The position numbers and the translations under genes are program-made. A stretch of 64,000 nucleotides of DNA, taken from positions 868,001-932,000 of the forward strand of contig NZ_CP041217.1 of NCBI RefSeq assembly GCF_006542275.1, given 5' to 3'. Positions 9,425 to 18,946 of the stretch are shown here, in pieces (within the stretch, counting starts at the first letter, position 1; the number at the start of each line of letters is the position of its first letter). Under the pieces are notes generated by a model. That model saw nothing but the letters and a program-made list of their open reading frames with translations, was not told the DNA's origin and made no database searches. Source of the stretch: Saccharibacillus brassicae. Its GTDB lineage: Bacteria > Bacillota > Bacilli > Paenibacillales > Paenibacillaceae.

Positions 9425-10024
9425 ATGTCACTCACAGATAAAGGTTACCGAATCACCATGGACGATATCGTCCGCGAAGGTCATGACATTTTGCGCCGCA
9501 AGGTAGCGGAAGTGAAATTCCCGCTCTCCGATGCGGACCGCAACGCGATGGACGCCATGATGCGTTATCTCGAAGAAAGCCAGGACGACGAACTGGCCGA
9601 GCAATACGGCCTGCGCGCCGGCGTCGGCATCTCCGCCAACCAGGTTGGCCTCGACCGCCGCATGTTCGCCGTGCTGTTCACAGACATCATGGAAGACGAA
9701 GAAGAGAATCCGACGCTGTACGCCCATAAGCTGTTCAATCCGAAAATCGTCAGCCATTCGGCGGCGATGACGTATTTGCCGGACGGCGAAGGCTGCCTGT
9801 CCGTCGACCGTCCGGTCGAAGGCATCGTGCCGCGCTACGAGAAGATCAAGCTCAAAGCGTACGACGAGAACGGCAAGGAAGTGCTGCTGAAGCTCAAAGG
9901 CTATCCCGCGATCGTCATGCAGCATGAACTGGATCACCTGAACGGGGTCATGTTCTACGACCATATTAACGAAAGCGATCCGCAGGCGGAGCCCAAAGGC
10001 GTAAATATTCAGAGCCTGTGGTAA
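9425..10024 (+). CDS. def: Peptide deformylase (DefB/YkrB-like)
   Basis: Peptide deformylase (199 aa) removes the formyl group from the initiator methionine of new proteins using a metal ion. All three family motifs are present: GVGISANQVGL (motif I), EGCLSVDRP (motif II, with the Cys ligand) and QHELDHLNG (motif III, HExxH). Length and the ITMDDIVREGHDILRRKV start match the longer type-2 (Gram-positive) deformylases such as B. subtilis DefB/YkrB. The gene is monocistronic between two terminators. Confidence 0.95.
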   Translation: MSLTDKGYRITMDDIVREGHDILRRKVAEVKFPLSDADRNAMDAMMRYLEESQDDELAEQYGLRAGVGISANQVGLDRRMFAVLFTDIMEDEEENPTLYAHKLFNPKIVSHSAAMTYLPDGEGCLSVDRPVEGIVPRYEKIKLKAYDENGKEVLLKLKGYPAIVMQHELDHLNGVMFYDHINESDPQAEPKGVNIQSLW

Positions 10025-10032
10025 GCGGCGGG

Positions 10033-10063
10033 GAACCGGCAGAAGTCTGCCGGTTCTTTTTTT
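10033..10063 (+). terminator. Intrinsic terminator of def
   Basis: A perfect 10-bp stem (GAACCGGCAG with CTGCCGGTTC) followed by seven T, starting 9 nt past the def stop. Confidence 0.92.
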
Positions 10064-10103
10064 GCGGAAAAATAAACAAGCTTGCGGATATTTCCGCGGC
10101 AAA

Positions 10104-10134
10104 CAAAAAAATCCGGCTCCCACAGGGAACCGGA
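10104..10134 (-). terminator. Intrinsic terminator of the ptsHI genes
   Basis: On the minus strand CCGGTTCCC pairs with GGGAGCCGG (one T-G wobble) around a 3-nt loop, followed by A and seven T. It lies about 100 nt after the ptsI stop and faces the def terminator. Confidence 0.85.
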
Positions 10135-10233
10135 CGGACGCAGCTTCGGCGTGCCAAGATGCTCGGCGAACACGCCGGAGCAACAGAGATCTTGCGGATC
10201 GAACGAATGGTACGAAATACGTGAAAACGATCG

Positions 10234-11946
10234 TTAGACTTGGATCGCTTCGACAAGAGCGACGACTTCTTCAGCCGTGCCGCATTCCAGTGCCTTCGCG
10301 GCCAGTTCCTGCATGTCCGCACGGGACAATTTGGAGATCTGGCTGCGCGCCGGCAGGATGGACGTGGCGCTCATGCTGAATTCGTCGAGGCCAAGACCGA
10401 GCAGCAGCGGAATAGCGACGGAATCGCCGGCCATTTCGCCGCACATGCCGGCCCATTTGCCTTCTTTGTGCGCCGCTTTGATAACCATGTCAACCAGGCG
10501 CAAAATAGCGGGGTTGTAGGGCTGATACAGGTACGAGACGCGTTCGTTCATACGGTCCGCGGCCATCGTGTACTGGATCAGGTCATTGGTGCCGATGCTG
10601 AAGAAATCGACTTCCTTCGCGAATTGGTCGGCCAGTACGGCGGTCGAAGGAATTTCGACCATGATGCCGAGCTGGATATGGTCGGCGACGGCTACGCCTT
10701 CGCCGATCAGGTTCGCGCGTTCTTCTTCAAGCAGCGCCTTCGCGTCCCGGAACTCGACGAGTGTCGCGATCATCGGGAACATGATGCGCAGATCGCCGTG
10801 TACGCTTGCGCGCAGCAGCGCTCTGAGCTGGGTGCGGAAGATGTCCTGACGATCCAGGCACAACCGGATCGCGCGGAAGCCGAGGAACGGATTCATCTCT
10901 TTCGGCAGATCGAGATAAGGCAGTTCCTTGTCGCCGCCGATGTCGAGCGTACGGACGACGACCGGCTTGCCGGCCATTTTCTCCAGCACGGTCTTGTATG
11001 CGTTGTACTGCACGTCTTCGGACGGAAGCTTGTCGCGGCCCATGTACAGGAATTCGGTCCGGTACAGACCGACCGCTTCGCCGCCGTTATCGATCACGCC
11101 GGCCACGTCGTTCGGCGTGCCGATGTTGGCTGCCAGTTCGACGTGGACGCCGTCGGTCGATACGGTCGGCTCTTCGCGCAGCTTGCGCCATTCGGCGCGC
11201 TGCTCGTCGTATTTGACCTGCTTGTCGCGATATTCGGCTACCACTTCATCGCTCGGATTCACGATGATCTGGCCTTCGAGACCGTCGACGATGACGAGAT
11301 CGCCCGGCTCTACCTGCTCCAGCACGTTCTTCGTTCCGACTACGGCCGGAATTTCGAGCGAGCGGGCCATGATGGCCGAGTGGGATGTGCGTCCGCCGAT
11401 GTTCGTCGTGAAGCCTTTGACGTATTTGCGGTTCAGCTGCGCCGTATCCGAAGGCGTAAGGTCTTCGGAGATGACGATCACTTCTTCGCTGATCTCCGCA
11501 GGGTTCTGCACGTTCAGACCGAGGAGATGGCCCAAGATGCGCTTGGTCACGTCCTTCATGTCGGCTGCGCGTTCCTGCAGATACACGCTCTTCATGTTCT
11601 CGAACATGGAAACGAACTGTTTGGACGTCTCGTTGAGCGCGTAGTCGGCATTGACCTGATCGTTCGTGATCATGTCTTTGACCGGGCTGATCAGCTCGGG
11701 ATCGTTCAGAATCAGCAGATGCGATTCGAAGATCTCCGCTTTTTGGGCACCGAGTTCCTGAAGCGTACGTTCTTTGATCCGCTCAAGCTCGACTTGCGAT
11801 TTCGCAAGCGCGTCGTCGAGTTTGGCGATTTCCGCTTCAGCATTTTTAACCGTTTTTTGCGTTACGGTATAATCCGGATGCTCCAGGCGAAACGCTTTAG
11901 CGATAGCGATGCCGGCCGAAGCCGCGATTCCGGAAATATTAAGCAT
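10234..11946 (-). CDS. ptsI: Phosphoenolpyruvate-protein phosphotransferase (PTS Enzyme I)
   Basis: Enzyme I (570 aa) takes phosphate from PEP and passes it to HPr, the first step of all PTS sugar uptake. The phosphohistidine is in [12 protein letters not shown] (about residue 190). The C-terminal PEP-binding barrel is seen in [56 protein letters not shown] and GMCGEMAGD. The start overlaps the end of ptsH by 8 nt, so the two are translated together. Length is normal for the family. Confidence 0.97.
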   Translation of the reverse strand: MLNISGIAASAGIAIAKAFRLEHPDYTVTQKTVKNAEAEIAKLDDALAKSQVELERIKERTLQELGAQKAEIFESHLLILNDPELISPVKDMITNDQVNADYALNETSKQFVSMFENMKSVYLQERAADMKDVTKRILGHLLGLNVQNPAEISEEVIVISEDLTPSDTAQLNRKYVKGFTTNIGGRTSHSAIMARSLEIPAVVGTKNVLEQVEPGDLVIVDGLEGQIIVNPSDEVVAEYRDKQVKYDEQRAEWRKLREEPTVSTDGVHVELAANIGTPNDVAGVIDNGGEAVGLYRTEFLYMGRDKLPSEDVQYNAYKTVLEKMAGKPVVVRTLDIGGDKELPYLDLPKEMNPFLGFRAIRLCLDRQDIFRTQLRALLRASVHGDLRIMFPMIATLVEFRDAKALLEEERANLIGEGVAVADHIQLGIMVEIPSTAVLADQFAKEVDFFSIGTNDLIQYTMAADRMNERVSYLYQPYNPAILRLVDMVIKAAHKEGKWAGMCGEMAGDSVAIPLLLGLGLDEFSMSATSILPARSQISKLSRADMQELAAKALECGTAEEVVALVEAIQV

Positions 11947-12214
11947 TGACTTCGCCCAGACCTTCTCCGACCATAACGTCTTCCAGAGCCTGGAGAGCCG
12001 CGCCTTCTTCTTCGCCCTGCGTGATCAGTGTCAGCGTCGATCCTTTTTCCAGACCGAGGGACAGAACGCCCAGAATCGATTTCAGCGTAACGCGTTTGCC
12101 GTTGGCTTCCGCGAACGATTCCGTCGATTTGAATTTGTTAGCCGTATTGACAAGCGCCGTTGCCGGGCGAGCGTGGATACCGTCTTCGTCTACGATGTTG
12201 AATGTTTTTTCCAT
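11939..12214 (-). CDS. ptsH: Phosphocarrier protein HPr
   Basis: HPr (91 aa) relays phosphate from Enzyme I to EIIA domains. The catalytic His15 lies in [12 protein letters not shown], and the regulatory Ser46 lies in [11 protein letters not shown], the site used by HPr kinase for CcpA-dependent catabolite repression in Firmicutes. The start at 12214 has GGAGG 8 nt upstream. A TATAAT (12265-12260 on the minus strand) sits in the 115-nt gap after ptsG and could be its own -10, though no good -35 was found. Confidence 0.96.
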   Translation of the reverse strand: MEKTFNIVDEDGIHARPATALVNTANKFKSTESFAEANGKRVTLKSILGVLSLGLEKGSTLTLITQGEEEGAALQALEDVMVGEGLGEVNA

Positions 12215-12280
12215 GATTGAATTCCTCCAATGTCTTCTGTTTTTAAAGTAACCATACTTATTATAGCTTACCTGCTTGCA

Positions 12281-12337
12281 TTTTGCACGCTTGCCTACTT
12301 TTTGCACGTTTGACTTCTTTTTGCTCGATTACTTGAT
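12281..12337. repeat. Three imperfect 19-bp direct repeats between ptsG and ptsH
   Basis: The block TTTTGCACG (third copy TTTTGCTCG) recurs at 12281, 12300 and 12319, a strict 19-bp period. The parts between the cores are less conserved (CTTGCCTAC, TTTGACTTC, ATTACTTGA). The third copy covers the ptsG stop codon. Confidence 0.7.
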
Positions 12338-14386
12338 CGAAACGATGTTTTCTTCTCCCGCTTTGACCGTGCCGCTCTTGAGCAGGGTAACCTTGGCGCC
12401 TTCCGGCAGGTTGGAGAAGATAACCGGAGTCATGATCGAAGGGGCATGTTCCTGCACGTAAGCCAGGTCGACTTCGAGAATCGGCTGTCCGGCCATGACG
12501 GCATCGCCCTCCGCTACCAATACATTAAACCCTTGGCCTTTAAGTTTAACGGTATTGACGCCGATATGGACCAGAATTTCTTTGCCGCCTTCCGACATGA
12601 TACCGATCGCATGCTTGCTCGGGAACACGTTGAAGATCGTTCCGTTGACCGGCGACACGATATTTCCGTCCGAAGGCAGCACCGCGAATCCGTCGCCCGT
12701 CATGCGCTGCGAGAAGACCGGATCGGGTACGTTGGAAATGTCCTGCAGTTCGCCGTTGGCCGGCGACACGATCATTTCTTCGTTCAGCACGTCCACCGCT
12801 TGGGCGGCATCTGCGTTTTTCTCGGGAAGTTCCACGGCCGCGGCCGGCGCTTCGACCGGCGTGCGGCCGGACATGATGTCCTGGATCTGCGATTTGATCG
12901 TATCGGAACGGGTGCCGAAGATTGCCTGGATGTTGTTGCCGACTTCCAGCACGCCTGCGGCGCCGAGCGTCTTCAGGCGGTCTTTGTCGACGCTGCCGAC
13001 GTTGTTGACCTGAACGCGAAGACGCGTGATGCAGGCGTCCAGGTTGGAGATGTTCTCGCGTCCGCCGAGCGCCGACAAGATGTTCTGCGGCAGTTCGCCG
13101 GCCGTGCCTTTGCTCGCCGAAGCGTTCGCCGACTCTTCGGTCGGTTCTTCGCGGCCCGGCGTCTTGAGGTTGAACTTGCGGATCGCGAAGCGGAATCCGA
13201 AGTAGTAGATGACCGCCAGCACGAGGCCGACGATGATGACGTTCCACCACGGCGTACGGTTCTGCAGTACCCCGAACAGCAGGAAGTCGATCAGGCCGCC
13301 GGAGAACGTCATGCCGATATGCACGTCGAGCAGCTGCATCGTCATGAACGACAGACCCGCGAAGATAACGTGAATACCGAACAGGATCGGAGCCACGAAC
13401 AGGAACGAGAATTCCAGCGGCTCGGTAATACCGGTCAGGAACGAAGTCAGCGCCGCGGAACCCATAATGCCGGCTACGTACTTCTTGTGTTCCGGACGGG
13501 CTTCATGGTAGATCGCCAATGCCGCAGCCGGAAGGCCGAACATCATGAACGGGAATTTGCCGGTCATGAACATGCCGGACGTGAATTTGACGCCGTCGCG
13601 CATCTGCGCCATGAAGATCCGTTGGTCGCCGCGGAACACTTCGCCCGCTTTGTTGACGTATTCGCCGAATTCGTACCAGAAAGGCGAGTAGAAAATGTGA
13701 TGCAGGCCGAACGGGATCAACGAACGTTCGATGACGCCGAAGACGAACGCCGACAGCGTCGGGTTGCCGTTGATCATGACGTTCGACAGCGAGTTCAGGC
13801 CGTGCTGGATCGGAGGCCAGATGATGACGAGCAGCAGGCCGACCAGAATCGACATCGCGGCCGTCATGATCGGAACGAAACGTTTGCCGGCGAAGAAGCC
13901 GAGATACGACGGCAGTTCGATCCGGAAGAACCGCTTGTACATGGCCGCGGCCAATATACCGATAATGATACCGCCGAACACCCCGGTCGATAACGTCGGA
14001 ATGCCGAGCACGCTCGCATAGCCGAGACCCGCTTCGCTGGTCAGCGCCGGCGTTACGCCGACGACGACGCCAAGCGTCACGTTCATGATCAGGAAGCCGA
14101 CGATAGCCGCGAGGCCCGCGACGCCTTCGCCGTCACACAAGCCGACGGCGACGCCGACCGCGAACAGCAGCGGCAGATTGGCGAAGACGATGTCGCCCGC
14201 CTTCATCAATACGGTCGCTACCGACTGTACCCACTGGACGTCCAGCATGGGAGCCAGTTCCAGGAAGTCGGGGCTGACCAGCAGCGTGCCGATCGCCAGC
14301 AGCAGACCTGCCGCAGGCAGGATGGCGACGGGCAGCATGACCGCTTTGCCGACCCGCTGCAAAAGTCCAAACAATTTCTTGAACAT
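12329..14386 (-). CDS. ptsG: Glucose-specific PTS permease EIICBA
   Basis: PtsG (685 aa) imports and phosphorylates glucose. The membrane IIC domain covers about residues 1-400 (start FKKLFGLLQRVGKAVMLPVA, multiple hydrophobic helices, FPFMMFGLPAAALA). The IIB domain carries the phosphocysteine in NLDACITRLRVQV. The C-terminal IIA domain carries the phosphohistidine region HIGVNTVKLKGQGF. The ATG at 14386 has AGGAG 10 nt upstream; longer in-frame starts would run into the leader hairpin. The gene is preceded by a GlcT-type antitermination leader and glcT itself. Confidence 0.96.
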   Translation of the reverse strand: MFKKLFGLLQRVGKAVMLPVAILPAAGLLLAIGTLLVSPDFLELAPMLDVQWVQSVATVLMKAGDIVFANLPLLFAVGVAVGLCDGEGVAGLAAIVGFLIMNVTLGVVVGVTPALTSEAGLGYASVLGIPTLSTGVFGGIIIGILAAAMYKRFFRIELPSYLGFFAGKRFVPIMTAAMSILVGLLLVIIWPPIQHGLNSLSNVMINGNPTLSAFVFGVIERSLIPFGLHHIFYSPFWYEFGEYVNKAGEVFRGDQRIFMAQMRDGVKFTSGMFMTGKFPFMMFGLPAAALAIYHEARPEHKKYVAGIMGSAALTSFLTGITEPLEFSFLFVAPILFGIHVIFAGLSFMTMQLLDVHIGMTFSGGLIDFLLFGVLQNRTPWWNVIIVGLVLAVIYYFGFRFAIRKFNLKTPGREEPTEESANASASKGTAGELPQNILSALGGRENISNLDACITRLRVQVNNVGSVDKDRLKTLGAAGVLEVGNNIQAIFGTRSDTIKSQIQDIMSGRTPVEAPAAAVELPEKNADAAQAVDVLNEEMIVSPANGELQDISNVPDPVFSQRMTGDGFAVLPSDGNIVSPVNGTIFNVFPSKHAIGIMSEGGKEILVHIGVNTVKLKGQGFNVLVAEGDAVMAGQPILEVDLAYVQEHAPSIMTPVIFSNLPEGAKVTLLKSGTVKAGEENIVSIK

Positions 14387-14490
14387 CGATGCGCAACTCC
14401 TCTTGTTGTGTATTTGATTTTCTTTGTTTTCGACCGATCCCGAACGAAAGTGCCTTCGGAAGACGCAAAAAAGGCATGAACGCACGAAAA

Positions 14491-14550
14491 ATAAAAGGAA
14501 TACTCTCCTGCACGGACCCCCGGGTATAGATCGGTCCTGTTCAAGAGTAT
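14491..14550 (-). promoter_or_regulatory. GlcT-responsive leader hairpin/terminator (RAT-like)
   Basis: In the ptsG leader a long imperfect inverted repeat (arms ATACTCT at 14550-14544 and AGAGTAT at 14506-14500, with GGACC/GGTCC closer to the loop) is followed on the minus strand by the T-rich CCTTTTATTTTT. This is the arrangement of a terminator overlapping a ribonucleic antiterminator, the target of the GlcT/SacY family, whose gene lies directly upstream. Confidence 0.65.
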
Positions 14551-14684
14551 GCGTTTTATTCTCCGTATCGATTCATGCCTGATCGTATCAGTGACACATC
14601 GTTACAAAGATCGTTTTAAGTTGGCTTACGTCGGTCATTATAGCAAAGCGCCAAGAGCTTGGCAAGCCCTTTCACACCCAAAAT

Positions 14685-15521
14685 TTATAACGCTTCTTTG
14701 TCGGCCAGACGCTGCAGATGCACGGTCAAATAGCTGGATTCGGCTTTGTATACCGGCAGGCCCAGCCTTTTCTCCATCACTTTGGTCAGCTTCCAGGCGA
14801 GCGAATACATCTCCGGGTACTCGCGCGCGAGCAGTTCTTCCAGCCGGTTGGTGGACCGGACTTCCTCTCCGCGGCATACCCGTTCGATCGCGAAGCGCAG
14901 ATGGGTCAGCAGGCGCGAATAATCGAGGCTGCCCCGGTTCAGGCCGCCTTCGATATTCTGTTCGATCAGATCGACCAGATCCGAGATCAGCTCCGAATGT
15001 CCCCGCACTTCGCCGATCGGCCGGTTCGTGATCGCGCTGTGGATATGCAGCGCCACGAAGCCGACTTCGTCGGGGCCGAGCGACGTGCCCAGCCGGTCTT
15101 CGATCAGCCCCACGACGTATTCGGCCAGCTCGTATTCTTCCGGGTAGATCTCTTTGGTCTCGTACAGAAACGGATTCTGGAACATGATGCCCTGCTCGAT
15201 CCGCTTGAGCGCAAACGCGATATGGTCGGTCAGCGCGACGTGGATATGCTCGTTGAGCGGCGAAGCGCTGCGCGCGCCGATCGTCTGGATCGCTTCGTTC
15301 ATCACTTCGATCAGCTTCTCGTCGACCTGCGGCAGCAGCTGCTTGTACTGCTCCTGCTCGCGCCGGCTGCGCAAAATAAACATTTTCTCGGCCGCTTCCG
15401 GCTCGATCGAATCCCGCTCCGCCCGTCCGAATCCGATCCCTTTTCCGATCGCGACCACTTCGCCGTACTGCGGATCGTCCGCAATAATGACATTGTTGTT
15501 CAATACTTTGGACACCAGCAT
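14685..15521 (-). CDS. glcT: PTS-regulated transcription antiterminator GlcT
   Basis: GlcT (278 aa) binds the nascent ptsG leader RNA and prevents termination when glucose is present. The order is an N-terminal CAT RNA-binding domain (residues 1-58, LVSKVLNNNVIIADD and VAIGKGIGFGR), then PRD1 (about 65-170, with NEHIHVALTDHI and ALHIHSAI) and PRD2 (about 172-278, with LLTHLRFAIERV and YLTVHLQRL). The PRD histidines are phosphorylated by the PTS in this family. It sits immediately upstream of ptsG in the same direction, as in B. subtilis. Confidence 0.95.
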   Translation of the reverse strand: MLVSKVLNNNVIIADDPQYGEVVAIGKGIGFGRAERDSIEPEAAEKMFILRSRREQEQYKQLLPQVDEKLIEVMNEAIQTIGARSASPLNEHIHVALTDHIAFALKRIEQGIMFQNPFLYETKEIYPEEYELAEYVVGLIEDRLGTSLGPDEVGFVALHIHSAITNRPIGEVRGHSELISDLVDLIEQNIEGGLNRGSLDYSRLLTHLRFAIERVCRGEEVRSTNRLEELLAREYPEMYSLAWKLTKVMEKRLGLPVYKAESSYLTVHLQRLADKEAL

Positions 15522-15545
15522 CCGCTTGATTCCGCTCCTTCTCGT

Positions 15546-15570
15546 TTCCGGGCCGCGAGGCCCGGGAACC
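15546..15570. other. Perfect hairpin without T-tract before glcT
   Basis: CCGGGCC and GGCCCGG pair around a GCGA loop in the 79-nt gap between the YitT-family gene and glcT. Neither side has a proper T run, so it is more likely an mRNA stability or partial-termination element than a full terminator. Confidence 0.5.
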
Positions 15571-15600
15571 CCGTTATTTTGAAAAAACGCTTATTCGAAC

Positions 15601-16452
15601 CTACTTGGAGATGTCCACGAACCCTTCGCCGAACACGTCGCGCACGTCGTGAATCGTCACGAACGCGTCTTTGTCCGCCTGCTTCACGATCTTTTTGAGT
15701 TGGGAGACTTCCTGCTTGCTGATGACGATATACAGCACTTCCTTGGCTTCTTTTGTGTAAAAGCCGTGGCCCGACAGCACCGTGACGCCGCGGTCCATGA
15801 TCGTGTTCACCTGCTCGGCGATCATGTGCTGGTGCTTGGAGATGATCATGACCGCCTTTTTCGGATTCAGGCCTTCGATAATGAAGTCCATCACCTTCGT
15901 GCCGACGTACAGCAACACGATCGTGAACATGAAGTTCTCCACTTGGATCACGAGCAGCGAAGCGACCGCGACGACGACGTCGAAGAACAGCAGGCCGTAG
16001 CTGATATTCCAGTCCAGGTATTTGTTCGCCAGCCGGGCCAGAATGACCGTGCCGGCCGTCGTGCCGCCCACGCGCACGATCATGCCGATTCCGATACCCG
16101 CGAAGATGCCGGCGAAGATCGCATTGACCGTCTTTTCCGTGGAATGGATATCCCAGCTCTCGGTCAAATGCAGAAACAGCGAGTTGAAGCCGACCGCAAG
16201 GATTGTATAAATAATCGTTTTCTTATCCAAAAAGCGATAGCCGACCACCAGCAAAATCGAGTTGATGATCAGGTTGACCAGGCCCGGAGACCATTGAAAA
16301 GCGTAAAACAAAATAATCGTCACGCCGGTCACGCCGCCTTCGCCGAAGTCGTTCGGAATGACGAACAGATTGACCGCCAACGCAAAAATGAACGCGCCGA
16401 GCGCTATAAACGCGATATCCGCAGCCGTTTTGGCTACCCTCTTTTTTTCCAT
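15601..16452 (-). CDS. YitT family membrane protein (DUF161/DUF2179)
   Basis: A 283-residue YitT-family protein. Five to six hydrophobic helices occupy about residues 10-195 (DUF161, including the NDFGEGGVTGV and GGTTAGTVILAR motifs). A cytosolic DUF2179 domain follows from about residue 215 (GVTVLSGHGFYTKEAKEVLYIVI). Members are widespread in Firmicutes; the molecular function is not established. A lone gene, with the floT terminator upstream and a hairpin before glcT downstream. Confidence 0.9.
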   Translation of the reverse strand: MEKKRVAKTAADIAFIALGAFIFALAVNLFVIPNDFGEGGVTGVTIILFYAFQWSPGLVNLIINSILLVVGYRFLDKKTIIYTILAVGFNSLFLHLTESWDIHSTEKTVNAIFAGIFAGIGIGMIVRVGGTTAGTVILARLANKYLDWNISYGLLFFDVVVAVASLLVIQVENFMFTIVLLYVGTKVMDFIIEGLNPKKAVMIISKHQHMIAEQVNTIMDRGVTVLSGHGFYTKEAKEVLYIVISKQEVSQLKKIVKQADKDAFVTIHDVRDVFGEGFVDISK

Positions 16453-16547
16453 GGTTCGTATTCCCGTCCTTTTCCGGCATTTCTCCCGCCGCGCCGCCCG
16501 TTTGCGGCAGACCGGCGCGCATGCAATCCCCTCATTCTATCCCATGC

Positions 16548-16601
16548 AAAAAAGGACCGTCAACCTGCATTTTCCCGGGGAAAATGCGGAATTCGGTCCT
16601 T
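16548..16601 (-). terminator. Terminator of the nfeD-floT operon, long two-part hairpin
   Basis: Outer arms AAGGACCG/CGGTCCTT (16552-16559 with 16594-16601) enclose an inner 10-bp arm GCATTTTCCC/GGGAAAATGC. On the minus strand the structure ends in six T. It lies about 100 nt past the flotillin stop and upstream of the YitT gene. Confidence 0.8.
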
Positions 16602-16703
16602 CCTGCATACTTATTCGAAAACGCTGTAATTCAAGCCCGACCGGCCGCCGTTTCCGCCGCCTCGCCGGGCGGCTTCCCCGCTGCCTGCGGCCGGTCTCCT
16701 CGC

Positions 16704-18278
16704 TTAGTCGTTCCGGTCTGCCGCCGGACGTTCTTCCAACGCGACAGCCGACGATTTGGACGCTTTCTCCGCTTCCAGCTTCGCTGCGATTTGCGCTTCG
16801 CTCGGCCCTTTGCCGCCGGTCAGATTCTGGATCATCTGCTCCAGATCGAGCCCCGATACGCTTTTGAGCATTTCCGGCGCGGTCGCCATCAGCTCGGTCA
16901 CGTAGCCGCTGACGCGCGAAGCGCCGCCGCCTTCGCCCCGGCCCGTATCGACGACCGTAATCTTGTCGATAGACGCGATCGGCTCGGCGATCTTGCCGGC
17001 AAGTTCCGGCAGCATGTTGACGATGACGTCGAGAATCGCCGCTTCGCCGTAATGCTTGAACGCTTCCGCCAGCTTCTCCTTCGCTTCGGCTTCCGCCGCA
17101 CCGCGCAGGCGGATGACTTCCGCGTCGGCCGTACCGCGGGCAAGTTCCGCGTCGGCGGAAGCGATGCCGTCGAGCCGCTTCTGTTCGGCGGACGCTTTGG
17201 CCTGCGTTTCGATCGAATATTGAAGCGCATCGGCTTCGCGCATCCGGCGCGCTTTGTCCGCTTCGGCGGCCACTTCGACCGCATAGCGGTCGGCGTCTGC
17301 CTTTTTCTTCACTTCGGCATCGTAATGCTTCTGGCGAATCTGGATTTCTTTTTCCTGCAGATCGATCTCGCGGTCTTTGCGGACCAGCTCGACTCTCATC
17401 TGCTCTTCGACCGCAACCTGCTTGGCACGCGCTTCCTGGATATGATACGCCTGGTCGGCGTCGGCTTTGGCCGTATCCTGATCGCGCTTGAATGCGGCAA
17501 CCTTCAATTCTTTTTCTTTTTGCCCTTCGGCAATGTTTGTATCCCGGATCAGCTCCGCTTTTTGCCCTTCTTCTTCGGCGCGGGCTTTCTGAATCCGGGA
17601 ATCCCGGATCGCTTCGGCTTCGGCGATTTCGGCGTCGCGCTTGACCGCGGCGATCCGCGGCTTACCCAGCGATTCGAGGTAGCCGTGCTTGTCGCGCACA
17701 TCCTTGATCGTGAACGAGACGATCTGCAGCCCCATCTTCTTGAGGTCGCGGGCCGCGACGCTTTGCACTTCCTGCGCGAAACGGTCGCGGTTGCGGTACA
17801 TCTCTTCGACGGTCATGGAGCCGAGAATCGACCGCAGATGGCCTTCGAGCACTTCCTGGGCTTCCGATTTGAGCGATTCGATCGGCTTGCCCATATACTG
17901 CTCGGCCGCCGTCGCCACGTCTTCCGTCGAGCTGCCGATCTTGATGATCGCCACGCCGTCGGCCAGAACCGGAACGCCCTGCTCGGTGTACACTTCCGGC
18001 GTCGACACGTCGAGTTTGTGCGACAGCAGCGACAGATATTCGGCTTTTTGGAAAATCGGCAGGATAAAAGCGCCCCCGCCGCGTACGATCTTGATTTTGC
18101 GTCCGGCTTCGTCGTCGGCGATATTCTTCGCACCGAGGAACGAACCGGTCACTACCATCGCCTCATCCGTGCTGACCGTCTTGTAACGGGCCCAAAACGC
18201 GAGACCCAGTACGAGCAGCACGGCTATGACGATGCCCGGTATCAACAGATAATCCGGCACCTGATCAAAAATGTTCAT
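16704..18278 (-). CDS. floT: Flotillin-like protein FloT
   Basis: Flotillin (524 aa) is a scaffold of functional membrane microdomains. A single hydrophobic segment (about residues 10-30) anchors it, followed by a PHB/SPFH domain (about 35-200) and a long Ala/Glu/Lys-rich coiled-coil region (about 210-400) with repeated EAE/ADA heptads, then a less charged tail. The start MNIFDQVPDY at 18278 has GGAG 5 nt upstream. It directly follows the NfeD-family gene, the yuaF-yuaG (floT) pairing of B. subtilis, behind a sigma-W-like promoter. Confidence 0.94.
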   Translation of the reverse strand: MNIFDQVPDYLLIPGIVIAVLLVLGLAFWARYKTVSTDEAMVVTGSFLGAKNIADDEAGRKIKIVRGGGAFILPIFQKAEYLSLLSHKLDVSTPEVYTEQGVPVLADGVAIIKIGSSTEDVATAAEQYMGKPIESLKSEAQEVLEGHLRSILGSMTVEEMYRNRDRFAQEVQSVAARDLKKMGLQIVSFTIKDVRDKHGYLESLGKPRIAAVKRDAEIAEAEAIRDSRIQKARAEEEGQKAELIRDTNIAEGQKEKELKVAAFKRDQDTAKADADQAYHIQEARAKQVAVEEQMRVELVRKDREIDLQEKEIQIRQKHYDAEVKKKADADRYAVEVAAEADKARRMREADALQYSIETQAKASAEQKRLDGIASADAELARGTADAEVIRLRGAAEAEAKEKLAEAFKHYGEAAILDVIVNMLPELAGKIAEPIASIDKITVVDTGRGEGGGASRVSGYVTELMATAPEMLKSVSGLDLEQMIQNLTGGKGPSEAQIAAKLEAEKASKSSAVALEERPAADRND

Positions 18279-18279
18279 T

Positions 18280-18819
18280 TTACTCCAACCCCTTTTCCGT
18301 TTTTTCGAGTTCGCAGACGCCCAGCGTCCCGTCTTCGATATCGATGACGACAACCCTTACCCCTGCCGGAATCCACGCTCCGTCGAAGCTGAATGCGGTG
18401 TGCAGCGTATTGCCCGAGCCGCCCATGCCGACCAGCACTTCGCCGTAGCCTTTTTCCGGTACGGGTACGGTCACTTCGCCGATCCGGCCCGTCAGGTCCT
18501 TCATCGAATATCCGACGGAATTTTCGCTGCCCCGCATCGGCTTGACGTAGCCCAGATAGAGCAGCAGACCGGAAGCCAGCGCGCACAGCACCGCAGCCGA
18601 TACGCTCAACACAGGCGTCAGTCCCGCATACCGTTCGATCAAAATGCCGGCCCCGCCGAACACGGTCACCATACCGGCCAGCACGATCGGCTGCAGGAAC
18701 TCGAACGACACCGCATCGAATATTCCGCCCAGCGCGTCGCCGATCCAGTCCCCGAACACGACGCTGATCAACGCAAACATGACGCCTCCCGCCAGACAAC
18801 CGAAATATAGCGCTTCCAT
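18280..18819 (-). CDS. NfeD-family membrane protein (YuaF-like)
   Basis: A 179-residue protein with three or four hydrophobic helices in residues 1-95 and a soluble C-terminal beta domain (about 105-179, DLTGRIGEVTVPVPEKGYGEV) of the NfeD OB-fold type. Its stop lies one base before the flotillin ATG, so both are translated from one message. YuaF homologues partner flotillins and influence membrane order. The ATG has GGAAGGAGGG about 10 nt upstream. Confidence 0.9.
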   Translation of the reverse strand: MEALYFGCLAGGVMFALISVVFGDWIGDALGGIFDAVSFEFLQPIVLAGMVTVFGGAGILIERYAGLTPVLSVSAAVLCALASGLLLYLGYVKPMRGSENSVGYSMKDLTGRIGEVTVPVPEKGYGEVLVGMGGSGNTLHTAFSFDGAWIPAGVRVVVIDIEDGTLGVCELEKTEKGLE

Positions 18820-18920
18820 ACGCGTTTCCCTCCTTCCGTATTGAAGGTGCCCTACCCGGAAAGTGGACCGCGAGCCTTGTCGATCGGACGACGGCTTTTC
18901 CGGGTAAGTCTATGATTACA

Positions 18921-18946
18921 TACGTTTGATTGATAATTCGGTTTCA
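18921..18946 (-). promoter_or_regulatory. Sigma-W-type ECF promoter of nfeD-floT
   Basis: On the minus strand TGAAAC (18946-18941) and CGTA (18924-18921) are separated by exactly 16 nt, the consensus of B. subtilis sigma-W. It lies about 100 nt before the NfeD-family start. The yuaF-floT operon is a known sigma-W target. Confidence 0.82.
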
